From positions 7,810,501-7,874,500 of the forward strand of contig NZ_CP146101.1 in assembly GCF_037023745.1 (NCBI RefSeq): a stretch of DNA of 64,000 nucleotides. The letters are read 5' to 3'. A program made the translations under genes and the position numbers. The stretch is from Streptomyces sp. SCSIO 30461. GTDB lineage: Bacteria > Actinomycetota > Actinomycetes > Streptomycetales > Streptomycetaceae. Below are positions 9,447 to 17,128 of the stretch, piece after piece (position 1 is the first letter of the stretch; each line of letters begins with the position of its first letter). The notes under the pieces are model-generated. The model saw only the letters and a list, made by a program, of their open reading frames with translations. It did no database searches and was not told the origin of the DNA.

Positions 9447-9735
9447 GGGCGCGTGCCCCTTCCCCCTCGTTCCGTTCGTACAGGCGGCGCCCGCCCCAAG
9501 GGGCCACGGGGAAGACGAAATCTGACCGGCGTGCTCTACGGCAACAAGGCAAGGCCCCGCAGCGGCCCCTGCACCAGACTGACCTACGGGCTTGGTGTCC
9601 CAACGAGCAACCGGAGTCGGCGAGCGGGCGCCGCGATCATGTTTTCACGCCGGCAAGGCGTTCCCCGACAGGGACCAGAAGGGCTGACCTGCATAAATAA
9701 CACCCATAGCAGGTGGGCAACATGATCGAACCTCA
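9447..9735 (-). ncRNA. Putative bridge-RNA-bearing non-coding end of the IS110 element
   Basis: This 289-bp stretch has no convincing gene. It lies upstream of the IS110 transposase start, which is where members related to IS621 encode the structured bridge RNA that pairs with donor and target DNA. Short inverted repeats are visible, for example ACGCC/GGCGT around 9648-9662, but I could not derive a full fold or the element boundary. The call rests on position and family knowledge. Confidence 0.35.
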
Positions 9736-9777
9736 TTCGGGACGAAGAGGTCGTGGGTTCAAATCCCGCCACCCCGA
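9736..9777 (+). tRNA. 3' fragment of tRNA-Pro(CGG): probable attR scar of an integrated element
   Basis: The 42 bp run from the anticodon loop (TTCGGGA, anticodon CGG) through the CGAAG half-stem, the variable loop, a T-arm with GGTTCAAATCC, and the acceptor strand CACCCCG plus discriminator A. The 5' half of the tRNA is absent: the bases before the loop (CCTCA) do not pair with CGAAG. A tRNA 3' end standing alone is the normal product of integration by a tyrosine-integrase element such as pSAM2, which uses a tRNA-Pro gene. The intact tRNA would lie off the left edge, making 1-9735 the island. Confidence 0.75.
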
Positions 9778-9793
9778 CAGCTGAAACACCAGA

Positions 9794-9831
9794 TCAGGGG
9801 CCTGATCCGCGAGAGCGGGGCGGGCCCCTGA
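9794..9831 (+). terminator. Hairpin terminator behind the tRNA-Pro fragment
   Basis: TCAGGGGCC at 9794-9802 pairs with GGCCCCTGA at 9823-9831 around a 20-nt loop, 17 bp after the tRNA end. It is consistent with the original terminator of the tRNA gene, without a U-tract, as is usual in Streptomyces. Confidence 0.55.
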
Positions 9832-9864
9832 GTGGTTTCGGAGATCGCTTGGGAGAATCCTGGG

Positions 9865-10460
9865 AGACTGTGCGGGACGACGGCGCTGGTCTCGGTGGCC
9901 GGGGTCACCGCCGCCGTTCTTGTCGTGGCGGTGATGCGGCGTCGCCGCACGGCAGAGCTGGTCGGCGTGCTCGATCGCCGAAGTGGCGCAGCCGGTTCCG
10001 CTCCGGCGTCAGCACACGGCTGGAGAGGGCCATGAACCGAGTGCTGTGCGGGGAGCGGTTCGTCACAGCGGTGATCGCCGAGATCCGGGAGGACCGGACC
10101 GTGGCCCTGCTCAACTACGGCCATCCGTCCCCGCCGATGATCCACTCCGACGGCACGGCACGCTTCCTTGCGCCCAAGACGCGAGCGATGCCACTCGGAC
10201 TCGGCATGCGTGGAGCGCAGTCACCCGAGACGCTGAGCACCGCGTTCCACCCCGGCGACCTGCTCCTGCTCGACACGGACGGCGTCAGCGAAGCCCGGGG
10301 CGGCCGGGGAGAGTTCCATCCGCCCGGCTCCCGGCTCCGCCTGCTGAACGCCGACAGCCCCGAACTCGCCCTCGACGCCCTGCACAGCGACATCGTCGCG
10401 TACGTCGGCGGGCCGCTCGGGGACGGCGCCGCCATGTTGCTGCTGCACTACCGCGCATGA
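9865..10460 (+). pseudogene. Decayed PP2C/SpoIIE-type phosphatase
   Basis: Two pieces of one gene are visible in different frames. The upstream piece (about 9868-9970) reads as a membrane helix plus RRRRTAELV, like the segment before the phosphatase domain in Streptomyces membrane PP2C proteins. The downstream piece (about 9995-10460) reads GERFVTAVIAEI, NYGHPSPPMI, FHPGDLLLLDTDGVSEARG and DGAAMLLLHY, the C-terminal half of the catalytic domain. The middle, including the first metal-binding Asp motifs, is missing. An ATG at 10032 could give a short product but not an active enzyme. The damage lies directly beside the att scar. Confidence 0.65.
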
Positions 10461-10495
10461 CTTCCCCCCTTCCCGCGCACGGTACAAAGGTTCGT

Positions 10496-11026
10496 ATGCG
10501 AGAGCACGAGGGGTCCGACCCGGTCCAGGACGACATCGAAGCCGTCACGCGTGCCGTGCTGACAGCCTCGCGGCTACTCGTCGCGGTCTCGGCCCGGTCG
10601 CTGGCGACGGTCGAGGAGAGCATCACGCTGCCGCAGTTCCGGATGCTCGTGGTGCTGTCCACCCGCGGGCCGTCGAAGCTGGTGGCCTTGGCCGACCACC
10701 TCGGCGTACAGCCGTCCACCGCCATGCGGATGGTGGACCGGCTGATCGCCTCTGGCCTGACGGCCCGTCGGACGAACCCGGCCAACCGCCGCGAGACCGT
10801 CCTGCGCCTCACCGAGGAGGGGAGCCGCGTCGTCCAGGACGTGACCTCCCGACGGCGTGAGGAGATCACGGCCGTTCTCCGTCGCCTCGACCCCGCTCAG
10901 CGCACCGCTCTCGTGGAGGCTCTCGGCGCCTTCAACTCTGCCGGTCAGGAACCGGCCTTCGGCGACGGGGACATGGGCCCGCACCCCCTCGGCTGGTCCG
11001 ACTGGGCAGACGACGGCACGCAGTAG
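10496..11026 (+). CDS. MarR-family transcriptional regulator
   Basis: A 176-residue winged-helix protein. The central DNA-binding part reads LPQFRMLVVLSTRGPSKLV, then ADHLGVQPSTAMRMVDRL (recognition helix) and a wing with RRTNPANRRETVLRLTEEG. The dimerisation helices flank it, and the acidic/Pro-rich C-terminal 30 residues are an extension. MarR proteins are usually repressors released by small phenolic or lipophilic ligands. The ATG at 10496 was chosen because the homology begins soon after; the open frame extends much further upstream without similarity. It converges on and overlaps the end of the membrane protein on the other strand, so its target is not obvious. Confidence 0.85.
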   Translation: MREHEGSDPVQDDIEAVTRAVLTASRLLVAVSARSLATVEESITLPQFRMLVVLSTRGPSKLVALADHLGVQPSTAMRMVDRLIASGLTARRTNPANRRETVLRLTEEGSRVVQDVTSRRREEITAVLRRLDPAQRTALVEALGAFNSAGQEPAFGDGDMGPHPLGWSDWADDGTQ

Positions 11027-11640
11027 GACCGCACGACGGCGACAAAGCAGACCACGGTGAACGCCAGCATCAGCATCACCGTCCTGCCGAGTCCCCACAA
11101 CAGTGCGCCGGGCCCTTCGATGCCGCGCGGAGCCACTCGCCCCGCCGGGTCGTAGACCATACCGATCAAGTCCCCCGGAGCCACGGAAGGGCCGCATCCC
11201 CTCCACAGCCTCGCCCCGACGGGAGAGCCGTCCTGGTGGCGGACGGAGCAGTAGTACGCGGGGCTGCCCGTCGGCTCGTGCGCGACCACCGTCACGACCA
11301 CGTCCTGGGTGCGCCCCGCCCCGGTCAACACGGCCTCCGTTGCCACCCCCGAGACGCCGGGGGAGAGCAGGATCCCGAGTAGCGCGGTCCCTGCCACCAG
11401 CAAATGCCCCGCCCGGGTGATCAGGAGGTAGAGCGTGACGGCGGCCACGGCCACCGCGACAGCGGCCACGGCTTGGGCCGGTGACATGCCGACGAGGACG
11501 GCCACTGTGCCGGAACCGGCGACCAGTGCGGTGCTCGTGGCAGCGACCACGAGGCCCTCGGTCACCAACCACAGCGGGGGACTGCCCTCGTACGCAGCGG
11601 AGCCGAGGAGCCTGTCGCTCAGTCGTGCCCACGCCCTCAC
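10945..11640 (-). CDS. Hypothetical membrane protein
   Basis: A protein of about 231 residues that I do not recognise. It has a short basic N-terminus, two or three hydrophobic stretches in the first 95 residues (VVAATSTALVAG, AVAVAVAAVTLYLLI, GTALLGILL), then an extracytoplasmic domain with the two Cys of YYCSVRHQDG and WRGCGPSVAPGD, and a final membrane helix (TVMLMLAFTVVCFVAVV). The start is taken at GTG 11640; a longer frame reaches 11679. Its last 82 bp overlap the 3' end of the MarR gene on the other strand. The alternating topology and Gly-rich beta-like domain suggest a sensor or protein-quality function, but none is assigned. Confidence 0.6.
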   Translation of the reverse strand: MRAWARLSDRLLGSAAYEGSPPLWLVTEGLVVAATSTALVAGSGTVAVLVGMSPAQAVAAVAVAVAAVTLYLLITRAGHLLVAGTALLGILLSPGVSGVATEAVLTGAGRTQDVVVTVVAHEPTGSPAYYCSVRHQDGSPVGARLWRGCGPSVAPGDLIGMVYDPAGRVAPRGIEGPGALLWGLGRTVMLMLAFTVVCFVAVVRSYCVPSSAQSDQPRGCGPMSPSPKAGS

Positions 11641-11759
11641 ATTTAGACTATGCAATGGTTCAGCCTCATCGAGTAACACTCACCCACCAGCTGTTATCGA
11701 ACCGAAGCTGCCCGGCATCCGCACCCGGGCCGGGAACCGCCGCATGCATTCCACACGCC

Positions 11760-12180
11760 GGCGCCCCCGTCATCCCTCCGGCTGGGAGACGCCGCCTCCT
11801 GCGGCTCCCGATCCATCTCTTCCGCGGCGGTTCCGGCCGACCGTTCCGAGGACGCCTGCTGCTCCTCATCCACACAGGCCGGACATCAGGCCGTTCGCAT
11901 GAGGTGGTCCTGGAAGTGGTCGCCCGCGACCGCGATCAGGACACATGGGCCGTCGCCTCCGGATTCGGTCCGGAGGCCCGGTGGTACCGGAACCTCCGCC
12001 ACACCCCCAGGTGACGATCCGGTTCGATCGTCATCGCAGGTGGCCACCGCGCGTTTCCCCGTCCCGGAGGAAGGAGGCCGGATCATGACCGAGTACGCCC
12101 GCCGGCGCCCACGGGCCGCACGCACCCTCTGCCACTGCGTGGGCTTCACGGTCGACGGCAGTGAGCCGCCTACCGCTCGG
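11760..12180 (+). pseudogene. F420/deazaflavin-dependent nitroreductase remnant with two frameshifts
   Basis: Successive frames read as one family: RLLLLIHTGRTSGRSHEVVL and GFGPEARWYRNLRHTP in one frame to about 12008, VTIRFDRHRRWPPRV in the next, and EEGGRIMTEYARRRPRAA in a third, ending near 12150. These are the consecutive blocks of DUF385/Rv3547-like F420H2-dependent reductases. One frameshift falls in the C-run near 12003-12008 and another near 12050. No credible start with a ribosome site was found. It overlaps the tail of the antiporter gene on the other strand. A sequencing error could explain one shift, but not easily both. Confidence 0.6.
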
Positions 12181-13450
12181 CGGGTGAGCGAATCCCGTTC
12201 GTCCGCTTGGAGGCATCGGCACGCACTTCCACGTCGGCGGCCTCCGAGCGGTCCTCGGTCCGCTCTCCTCCGGTCTCGACGAGGTCGTCGACGTGGAAGA
12301 GGCGGGCGATCGGGACGTCCGTGCTGCTGTGGGCGATGATCGAGAAGGCGATACAGACCGCGATGAGCGTGTACGCCTCCTGTCCCTGCGGGATGCCGGC
12401 CTGGAGGACCAACAGGCCGTACACGACCGAAGCGAACCCCTTCGGGCCGAACCAGGCCGCGACCAGCTTCTCCCTCCGGTCGATCCTCGTCCCCCACAGA
12501 GACAGCAGCAGCGACCCGGGCCGGATCAGTGCGATCGCGAGGATCACCGCCACGTACCCGCCGAAGGAGAGGTCGCCGAACAGCTGCGGAGTGAGCAGCG
12601 CGCCGAACACGAGGAGGGCGGCGAACTTGGCAAGCTCCGCAAGCGCCTCGCCCAGTGGCTCGAACGCCTTCTGGGACTCCGGCGAGACGGCCACGAGGAC
12701 CGCGCCCGCGGAGAAGGCGGCGAGGTAGGGGTTGGCGTGGGTGAGGTGGCAGGCGGCGTAGAGGATGACGCCGGTGGCCAACGGCAACAGCGGCTGGAGC
12801 TTGGGTTCGGCGCCGAGGAACCTCACCCGGGTGAGCAGGGTGACGAGCAGCGGCAGAGCCACGCCGAAGGCGAGACCGAGCCCCAGCTCCAGACCGATCT
12901 TCCCGAAGGACGCCTCGGCGTGGGGCGAGGTCGGGCCGGCAGCGGCGATGAGGATCAGGACGACGGGGAGGGCGAGCCCGTCGTTGATACCGCTTTCCAC
13001 GTTGAGGAGTTCACGCAGCCGGGAGGGAACCTCCTTGCGGCCCACGATCGCTGAGGCGAACACCGGGTCGGTCGGCGCGAGAACGGCTCCGACCAGGAAG
13101 GACGTCGTCCAGTCCAGACCCACCAGGTAGTGGGTGATCAGCGCCGTCCCCACGCAGGCGAGCGGCATACCCAAGCCCAGAGCCCGTACCGGATTGCGCC
13201 AGTTGGCACGCAATTTGGCGAACGAGACGTGCATCCCGTCCGTGAACAGCACCGCGAACAGAGCCAGATCTGCGGTGACCGACACGATCTCGCTCTCGGG
13301 CGTGATGTGGATCAGCCCGAGGAAACCGTCACTGACCAGTGCCCCGCCGACGAGGAAGAGCAGCGAGGTGGAGAGTACGGTGCGGGCGGCGAGCCCTGAC
13401 AGCAGGACCGCGACGAGCAGCGCGGCTCCAAAGACGGCAACGAGCACCAT
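12170..13450 (-). CDS. CPA1-family cation/proton antiporter (NhaP type)
   Basis: A 426-residue protein with about 12 hydrophobic segments. Signature pieces are LVGAVLAPTDPVFASAIVG and LNVESGINDGLALPVVL, the latter carrying the ND motif of electroneutral CPA1 Na+/H+ antiporters. The last 55 residues form a charged cytoplasmic tail rich in Glu, Asp and Arg. It should expel Na+ or K+ in exchange for protons at the cytoplasmic membrane. The ATG at 13450 lies at the end of a leader that shares a conserved element with the nhaA leader 1.9 kb away, so expression is probably controlled at the RNA level. It lies on the same strand as nhaA but behind an intergenic gap of nearly 400 bp, so it has its own promoter. 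Confidence 0.9.
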   Translation of the reverse strand: MVLVAVFGAALLVAVLLSGLAARTVLSTSLLFLVGGALVSDGFLGLIHITPESEIVSVTADLALFAVLFTDGMHVSFAKLRANWRNPVRALGLGMPLACVGTALITHYLVGLDWTTSFLVGAVLAPTDPVFASAIVGRKEVPSRLRELLNVESGINDGLALPVVLILIAAAGPTSPHAEASFGKIGLELGLGLAFGVALPLLVTLLTRVRFLGAEPKLQPLLPLATGVILYAACHLTHANPYLAAFSAGAVLVAVSPESQKAFEPLGEALAELAKFAALLVFGALLTPQLFGDLSFGGYVAVILAIALIRPGSLLLSLWGTRIDRREKLVAAWFGPKGFASVVYGLLVLQAGIPQGQEAYTLIAVCIAFSIIAHSSTDVPIARLFHVDDLVETGGERTEDRSEAADVEVRADASKRTNGIRSPAER

Positions 13451-13462
13451 GGCAGAAGTCCC

Positions 13463-13524
13463 CCTGTCGGCAGGTGAAAACAGAGACGTCTCCTCTGTTC
13501 GCCGACCAGGCTTCCCGGCACACC
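13463..13524 (-). promoter_or_regulatory. Conserved 5' leader element of the CPA1 antiporter (candidate cis-regulatory RNA)
   Basis: Read on the minus strand, this leader starts with GGTGTGCCGGGAAGCCTGG, then TCGGCG, a 7-bp hairpin (AACAGAG/CTCTGTT), and closes with GCCGACAGG about 13 bp before the ATG. GTCGGC can pair with GCCGAC. The same ordered elements occur before nhaA with a compensating G-U pair. Both genes export cations, so an ion- or pH-sensing RNA is a reasonable hypothesis. Confidence 0.5.
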
Positions 13525-13843
13525 GCTACCGACCTTATACGTTCCTTACCCATCATTGACAGACCCTTGACACACAACGAGAACGGAGCGGACTTGCCGG
13601 TGCTCGGCAAATGCGCACCCCACCCACCCGGCAGTCGGCGACGGAGCCGTACTCACCGCGGGCAGCCACGCCTTTCGGCCGAGGCGGCAGCGAAACGCAC
13701 CAGCCACTGCTGCGGGTCGCCGACAGCTCCCCGCCTCGCCGGCTCAGCGCCGCCCGACGCCCCGGACGGCCTGAAGCGGACGAGCTTGCAGGACGCCGTC
13801 TCCATGGCCCCACGGCATGTGTGCTGACGCATCAGCGCGCCCT

Positions 13844-14068
13844 TCACACTGCCCGGGTACCGGGGCCCAGATAGATCTCCTGCTTGGCCGACGCCCCGTA
13901 GTACGCGGTGGTGGCCTCCCCCAGCGGGCCCCCACCGAGCACGACTCGGTCGGCGCTCGCCCGGCCGGCTTCTCCGTTGCGCATCTCACGTACGGCGGTG
14001 CGAATGACCAGGACGGCGACCACGACAGCCGTGCCCAGGAGCACGTGACCCGCGTCGCCCGTGATCAC
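13844..14068 (-). CDS. Small single-pass membrane protein coupled to nhaA
   Basis: A 74-residue protein. Residues 8-24 ([17 protein letters not shown]) form one membrane helix, followed by a basic stretch and a soluble tail with VVLGGGPLGEATTAYYG and a final IYLGPGTRAV. Its GTG start overlaps the nhaA stop as GTGA at 14065-14068, so it is translationally coupled and probably made with NhaA. I do not recognise the family. A role as an accessory subunit or stabiliser of NhaA is only inference. The 393 bp that follow on this strand (13451-13843) contain the antiporter leader and no other gene I can support. Confidence 0.6.
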   Translation of the reverse strand: MITGDAGHVLLGTAVVVAVLVIRTAVREMRNGEAGRASADRVVLGGGPLGEATTAYYGASAKQEIYLGPGTRAV

Positions 14069-15363
14069 CGGCTGCCACCCGCCGGCCCCGTCCGGTAGAT
14101 GTCGGGGATGCCGTCCGCGTCCTCGTCACGCTCTTCGTCCTCGCACAAGCGCCGGTAGAGGCGGTTGCGGCGCCGTAGCAGCGCGGCGGCGAGGGCGGCG
14201 GCGGCAAGGGAACCGATCAGGACGGCGGCCTTGATGTGCTCGGCCTCGGCGGCGTCCGGGAAGGCGAGTTCACCGATGAGGAGGGCGACGGTGAAGCCGA
14301 TCCCGGCCAGCGCGGCGAGCCCGAACACATCGGCCCAGGCGAGATCGGGGTTGAGCTGGGCCCGGGTGAAGCGGGCAGCGAGGTAGGTGCCGAGGAAGAT
14401 GCCGAGGATCTTGCCCACGACCAGCCCCAGGAAGACCCCGAGGGGCTCCGGGTCGGTGAAGACGTGGGCGAGCGCGGCGCCGGAGATGCCGACTCCGGCT
14501 GCGAAGAGCGCGAAGAGAGGGACGGCCACGCCCGCGGAGAAAGGATGGACGAGGTGGGAGACCCGTGCACCCGGGGAAGCCTCCTCGCCCTTGTCGCGGG
14601 TGGTGCGCAGGATGAGGCCCATGGCGACACCGGCGACGGTGGCGTGGACACCCGAGTTGTACATCAGCGCCCAGGTCGCGATGCCGAGCGGCACGTACCA
14701 CCACCAACCACGCACGCGGAAGCGCTGGAGAGCGTAGAAGAGAAGCAGGCCGGCGAACGCCCCGCCGAGTGCCCAGAAGTTGAGGTCGCTGGTGAAGAAG
14801 ATCGCGATGATGAGGATGGCGCCGAGGTCGTCGACGACGGCGAGGGTGAGCAGGAACGCCCGCAGGGCGGAGGGCAGATGGGTGCTGATGACGGCGAGGA
14901 CGGCGAGGGCGAAGGCGATGTCGGTGGCCATGGGGACGGCCCAGCCGTCGAGGCTGCCGCCGCCCGATGCGGCGACGGCGGTGTAGACGCCCGCCGGTAC
15001 CACCATGCCGCACAGGGCCGCGATCACGGGCAGGGCCGCCGTGGCGGGGGTGCGCAGCTCGCCGACGACGAGTTCACGCTTCAGCTCGATGCCGGCGACC
15101 AGGAAGAAGATCGCGAGGAGGCCGTCGGCGGTCCAGTGGGCGACCGACAGGTCCAGGCCCAGGGCGGGGATGCCGAAGTGGAAGTCCCGTACGGACTCGT
15201 ACGCTTCGCTCCACGGGCTGTTCGCCCACACCAGCGCGACGACTGCCGCCGCCAGGAGGACCAGACCGCCGACCGTCTCCGTCCGCAGGGCCTCGCCGAT
15301 CGCCTGGCGCTCCGGCCAGGGCAGTAGTCCGAAGATGGTCTTGCGCGGGCGTGCCTGGGTCAT
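14065..15363 (-). CDS. nhaA: Na+/H+ antiporter NhaA
   Basis: A 432-residue NhaA with 11-12 membrane helices. The two catalytic aspartates lie in LAVVDDLGAILIIAIFF, and the other conserved acidic residue in MATDIAFALAVLAVI. FFLVAGIELKRELVVGEL is the typical early loop. The length exceeds the E. coli protein by about 40 residues because of an Arg/Asp/Glu-rich C-terminal tail (EDEERDEDADGIPDIYR). It exchanges two protons for one Na+ at the cytoplasmic membrane and supports salt and alkali tolerance. The ATG at 15363 follows a G-rich leader (AGGCTTCCCCCCC) that carries the element shared with the CPA1 gene. A small membrane protein gene overlaps its stop. Confidence 0.95.
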   Translation of the reverse strand: MTQARPRKTIFGLLPWPERQAIGEALRTETVGGLVLLAAAVVALVWANSPWSEAYESVRDFHFGIPALGLDLSVAHWTADGLLAIFFLVAGIELKRELVVGELRTPATAALPVIAALCGMVVPAGVYTAVAASGGGSLDGWAVPMATDIAFALAVLAVISTHLPSALRAFLLTLAVVDDLGAILIIAIFFTSDLNFWALGGAFAGLLLFYALQRFRVRGWWWYVPLGIATWALMYNSGVHATVAGVAMGLILRTTRDKGEEASPGARVSHLVHPFSAGVAVPLFALFAAGVGISGAALAHVFTDPEPLGVFLGLVVGKILGIFLGTYLAARFTRAQLNPDLAWADVFGLAALAGIGFTVALLIGELAFPDAAEAEHIKAAVLIGSLAAAALAAALLRRRNRLYRRLCEDEERDEDADGIPDIYRTGPAGGSR

Positions 15364-15384
15364 GGGGGGGAAGCCTCCGGGGCA

Positions 15385-15440
15385 TGTCGACAGATGGGCG
15401 CAGAGGCCCCTCGGACGCCGACCAGACTTCCCGGCACACC
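15385..15440 (-). promoter_or_regulatory. Conserved 5' leader element of nhaA (candidate cis-regulatory RNA)
   Basis: On the minus strand the leader reads GGTGTGCCGGGAAGTCTGG, TCGGCG, a G/C-rich middle, then TCTGTCGACA about 22 bp before the ATG. It differs from the CPA1 leader in only one base over the first 26 positions. GTCGGC can pair with GTCGAC through one G-U. The upstream stretches TAAGAACGCATCA and TAAGGAACGTATAA also correspond between the two leaders. Confidence 0.5.
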
Positions 15441-15523
15441 AGCATCATGTTGATGCGTTCTTAACACCCTATCGGGTGGCCGGGGGTCTCACCAGGCGTC
15501 TCTCACCTGCTGAAACAAGAGCG

Positions 15524-15568
15524 AAGGGCCCTGTCCCCACCAAGGCGCGAGGTGGGGTCAGGGCCCTT
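15524..15568 (-). terminator. Strong hairpin terminator after the AGCS symporter gene
   Basis: Two 18-bp arms, 15524-15541 and 15551-15568 (AAGGGCCCTG... and its complement with one mismatch), enclose a 9-nt loop 22 bp after the symporter stop. It also insulates the nhaA leader from readthrough in either direction. Confidence 0.85.
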
Positions 15569-15589
15569 GCGGAGGGCCGCCGGGGGCGG

Positions 15590-17128
15590 TCAGACGGTGG
15601 CCTTCACCGGCTCCTGGTCGGTGTCGTCGTCCGTGTCGAGGCCGGCGTCGCGCTTCTTCACGAAGGCGAGGAAGGAGTTCAGCTCGCGCTTGACGACGGG
15701 GGCGAGGAGGTACAGGCCGATGATGTTGATGACGGCGAGCATGAAGAGCACCGCGTCGGCCATGTCGATCAGGGTCTGCAGGGTCAGCAGGGAGCCGGCC
15801 ACCGCGAACAGGGTGTAGAAGACCTTGAAGGTCGCCTCGCTGGCGCGGGAACGGCCGAACAGGTGGGTCCACGCCTTCATGCAGTAGTAGCCCCAGGTCA
15901 GTACCGTGGAGATGGCGAACAGCATCACCGCGATGGTCAGGATGTAGGGGAACCACGGCATGACGGTGGCGAAGGCGTCCGAGGTGATGGTGACGCCGCC
16001 GATGGACTCGCCGCCCTGACGGACCTCGACATAGCTGGCGGGGTTGGCGATGACGATGGTCAGCGCGGTCATGGTGCAGATGACCACGGTGTCGATGAAC
16101 GGCTCCAGCAGGGCGACCAGGCCCTCGCTGGCGGGGTGCTTGGTCTTGACCGCGGAGTGGGCGATCGGGGCGGAGCCCAGACCGGCCTCGTTGGAGAAGG
16201 CAGCCCGCTTGAAGCCGACGATCAGGGCGCCGAGGACACCACCGGCGACACCCTGCGGGTTGAACGCGCCCTCGATGATCGTGGAGACCGCGGCGGGGAC
16301 GGCGGTGACGTGGACGGCGATGACGACGAGGCAGGCGGCGATGTAGATGCCGGCCATGGCCGGGATGAGCTTGCTGGTGACGGAGGCGATGGAGCGGATG
16401 CCGCCGAGCAGCACGATGCCGACGAGGGCCGCGATCAGGATGCCGAAGAACAGCGCGCCCGCGGACCCGCCCATCAGGCCGTCCTCGCCGCCGGTGACGG
16501 AGACCAGCTGAGCGTAGGACTGGTTGACCTGGAAGAGGTTGCCGCCGAACAGGCCGAAGAACAGCACGAAGAACGAGGCGAGGACGGCGAGGACCTTGCC
16601 GAGGGTCTTGCCGTTCTTGCCGAAACGCTCGGCGAGGCCCTTGGGCAGGTAGTGCATCGGTCCGCCGGAGACGGATCCGTCGGCGTGCACCTCGCGGTAC
16701 TTCACACCGAGCGTGACCTCGACGAACTTCGTGGCCATGCCGAGCAGACCGCAGAGGATCATCCAGAACGTGGCACCCGGGCCACCGATGGAGACGGCGA
16801 CGGCCACACCGGCGATGTTGCCGAGACCGACCGTGCCGGACACGGCGGCGGTCAGCGCCTGGAAGTGGTTGACCTCGCCGGTCGACCCCTTCTCGTCGTA
16901 CTTGCCCCGCACCACGTTCACGGCGAGGCGGAACTTGCGCAGTTGGACGAGACCGAACCATCCGGTGAAGACCAGACCGGCGACGACGAGCCAGGCCACG
17001 ATGAGGGGAAGCTCCGTACCCCCGACGGGGACGGAGTAGAAGACGACCTCGCCCAGCCACGTGGCAATGGGCTCGAAGAATCCGCTGACCGCCTTGTCGA
17101 CGGACTGGGTGAAGGAATCGAGTGACAC
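15590..17128 (-). CDS. AGCS-family sodium:alanine/glycine symporter
   Basis: A 512-residue transporter with about 11 membrane helices. The family signature is seen in ALTAAVSGTVGLGNIAGVAV, followed by GGPGATFWMI, and KRAAFSNEAGLGSAPIAHS is the second conserved block. It imports alanine or glycine together with Na+ (some members use H+) across the cytoplasmic membrane. The C-terminal 35 residues are charged. The GTG at 17128 has a GAGG 8-11 bp upstream. It follows two Na+/H+ antiporter genes on the same strand but has its own terminator, so it is functionally related through Na+ flux rather than co-transcribed with them. I saw no glycine riboswitch motif upstream. Confidence 0.92.
   Translation of the reverse strand: MSLDSFTQSVDKAVSGFFEPIATWLGEVVFYSVPVGGTELPLIVAWLVVAGLVFTGWFGLVQLRKFRLAVNVVRGKYDEKGSTGEVNHFQALTAAVSGTVGLGNIAGVAVAVSIGGPGATFWMILCGLLGMATKFVEVTLGVKYREVHADGSVSGGPMHYLPKGLAERFGKNGKTLGKVLAVLASFFVLFFGLFGGNLFQVNQSYAQLVSVTGGEDGLMGGSAGALFFGILIAALVGIVLLGGIRSIASVTSKLIPAMAGIYIAACLVVIAVHVTAVPAAVSTIIEGAFNPQGVAGGVLGALIVGFKRAAFSNEAGLGSAPIAHSAVKTKHPASEGLVALLEPFIDTVVICTMTALTIVIANPASYVEVRQGGESIGGVTITSDAFATVMPWFPYILTIAVMLFAISTVLTWGYYCMKAWTHLFGRSRASEATFKVFYTLFAVAGSLLTLQTLIDMADAVLFMLAVINIIGLYLLAPVVKRELNSFLAFVKKRDAGLDTDDDTDQEPVKATV

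Noticed and set aside
1..9735. Prophage origin for the left part of the window
   Set aside because: No structural, packaging or lysis genes are visible; the att scar and defence genes fit an integrative element better.
14236..15327. A 363-codon + strand frame opposite nhaA
   Set aside because: It is an antisense shadow of nhaA, rich in Glu/Gly/Asp repeats.
12170..15363. Ydao/c-di-AMP or cobalamin riboswitch as explanation for the shared antiporter leaders
   Set aside because: The consensus segments of those classes do not match what I can read; left as an unassigned element.
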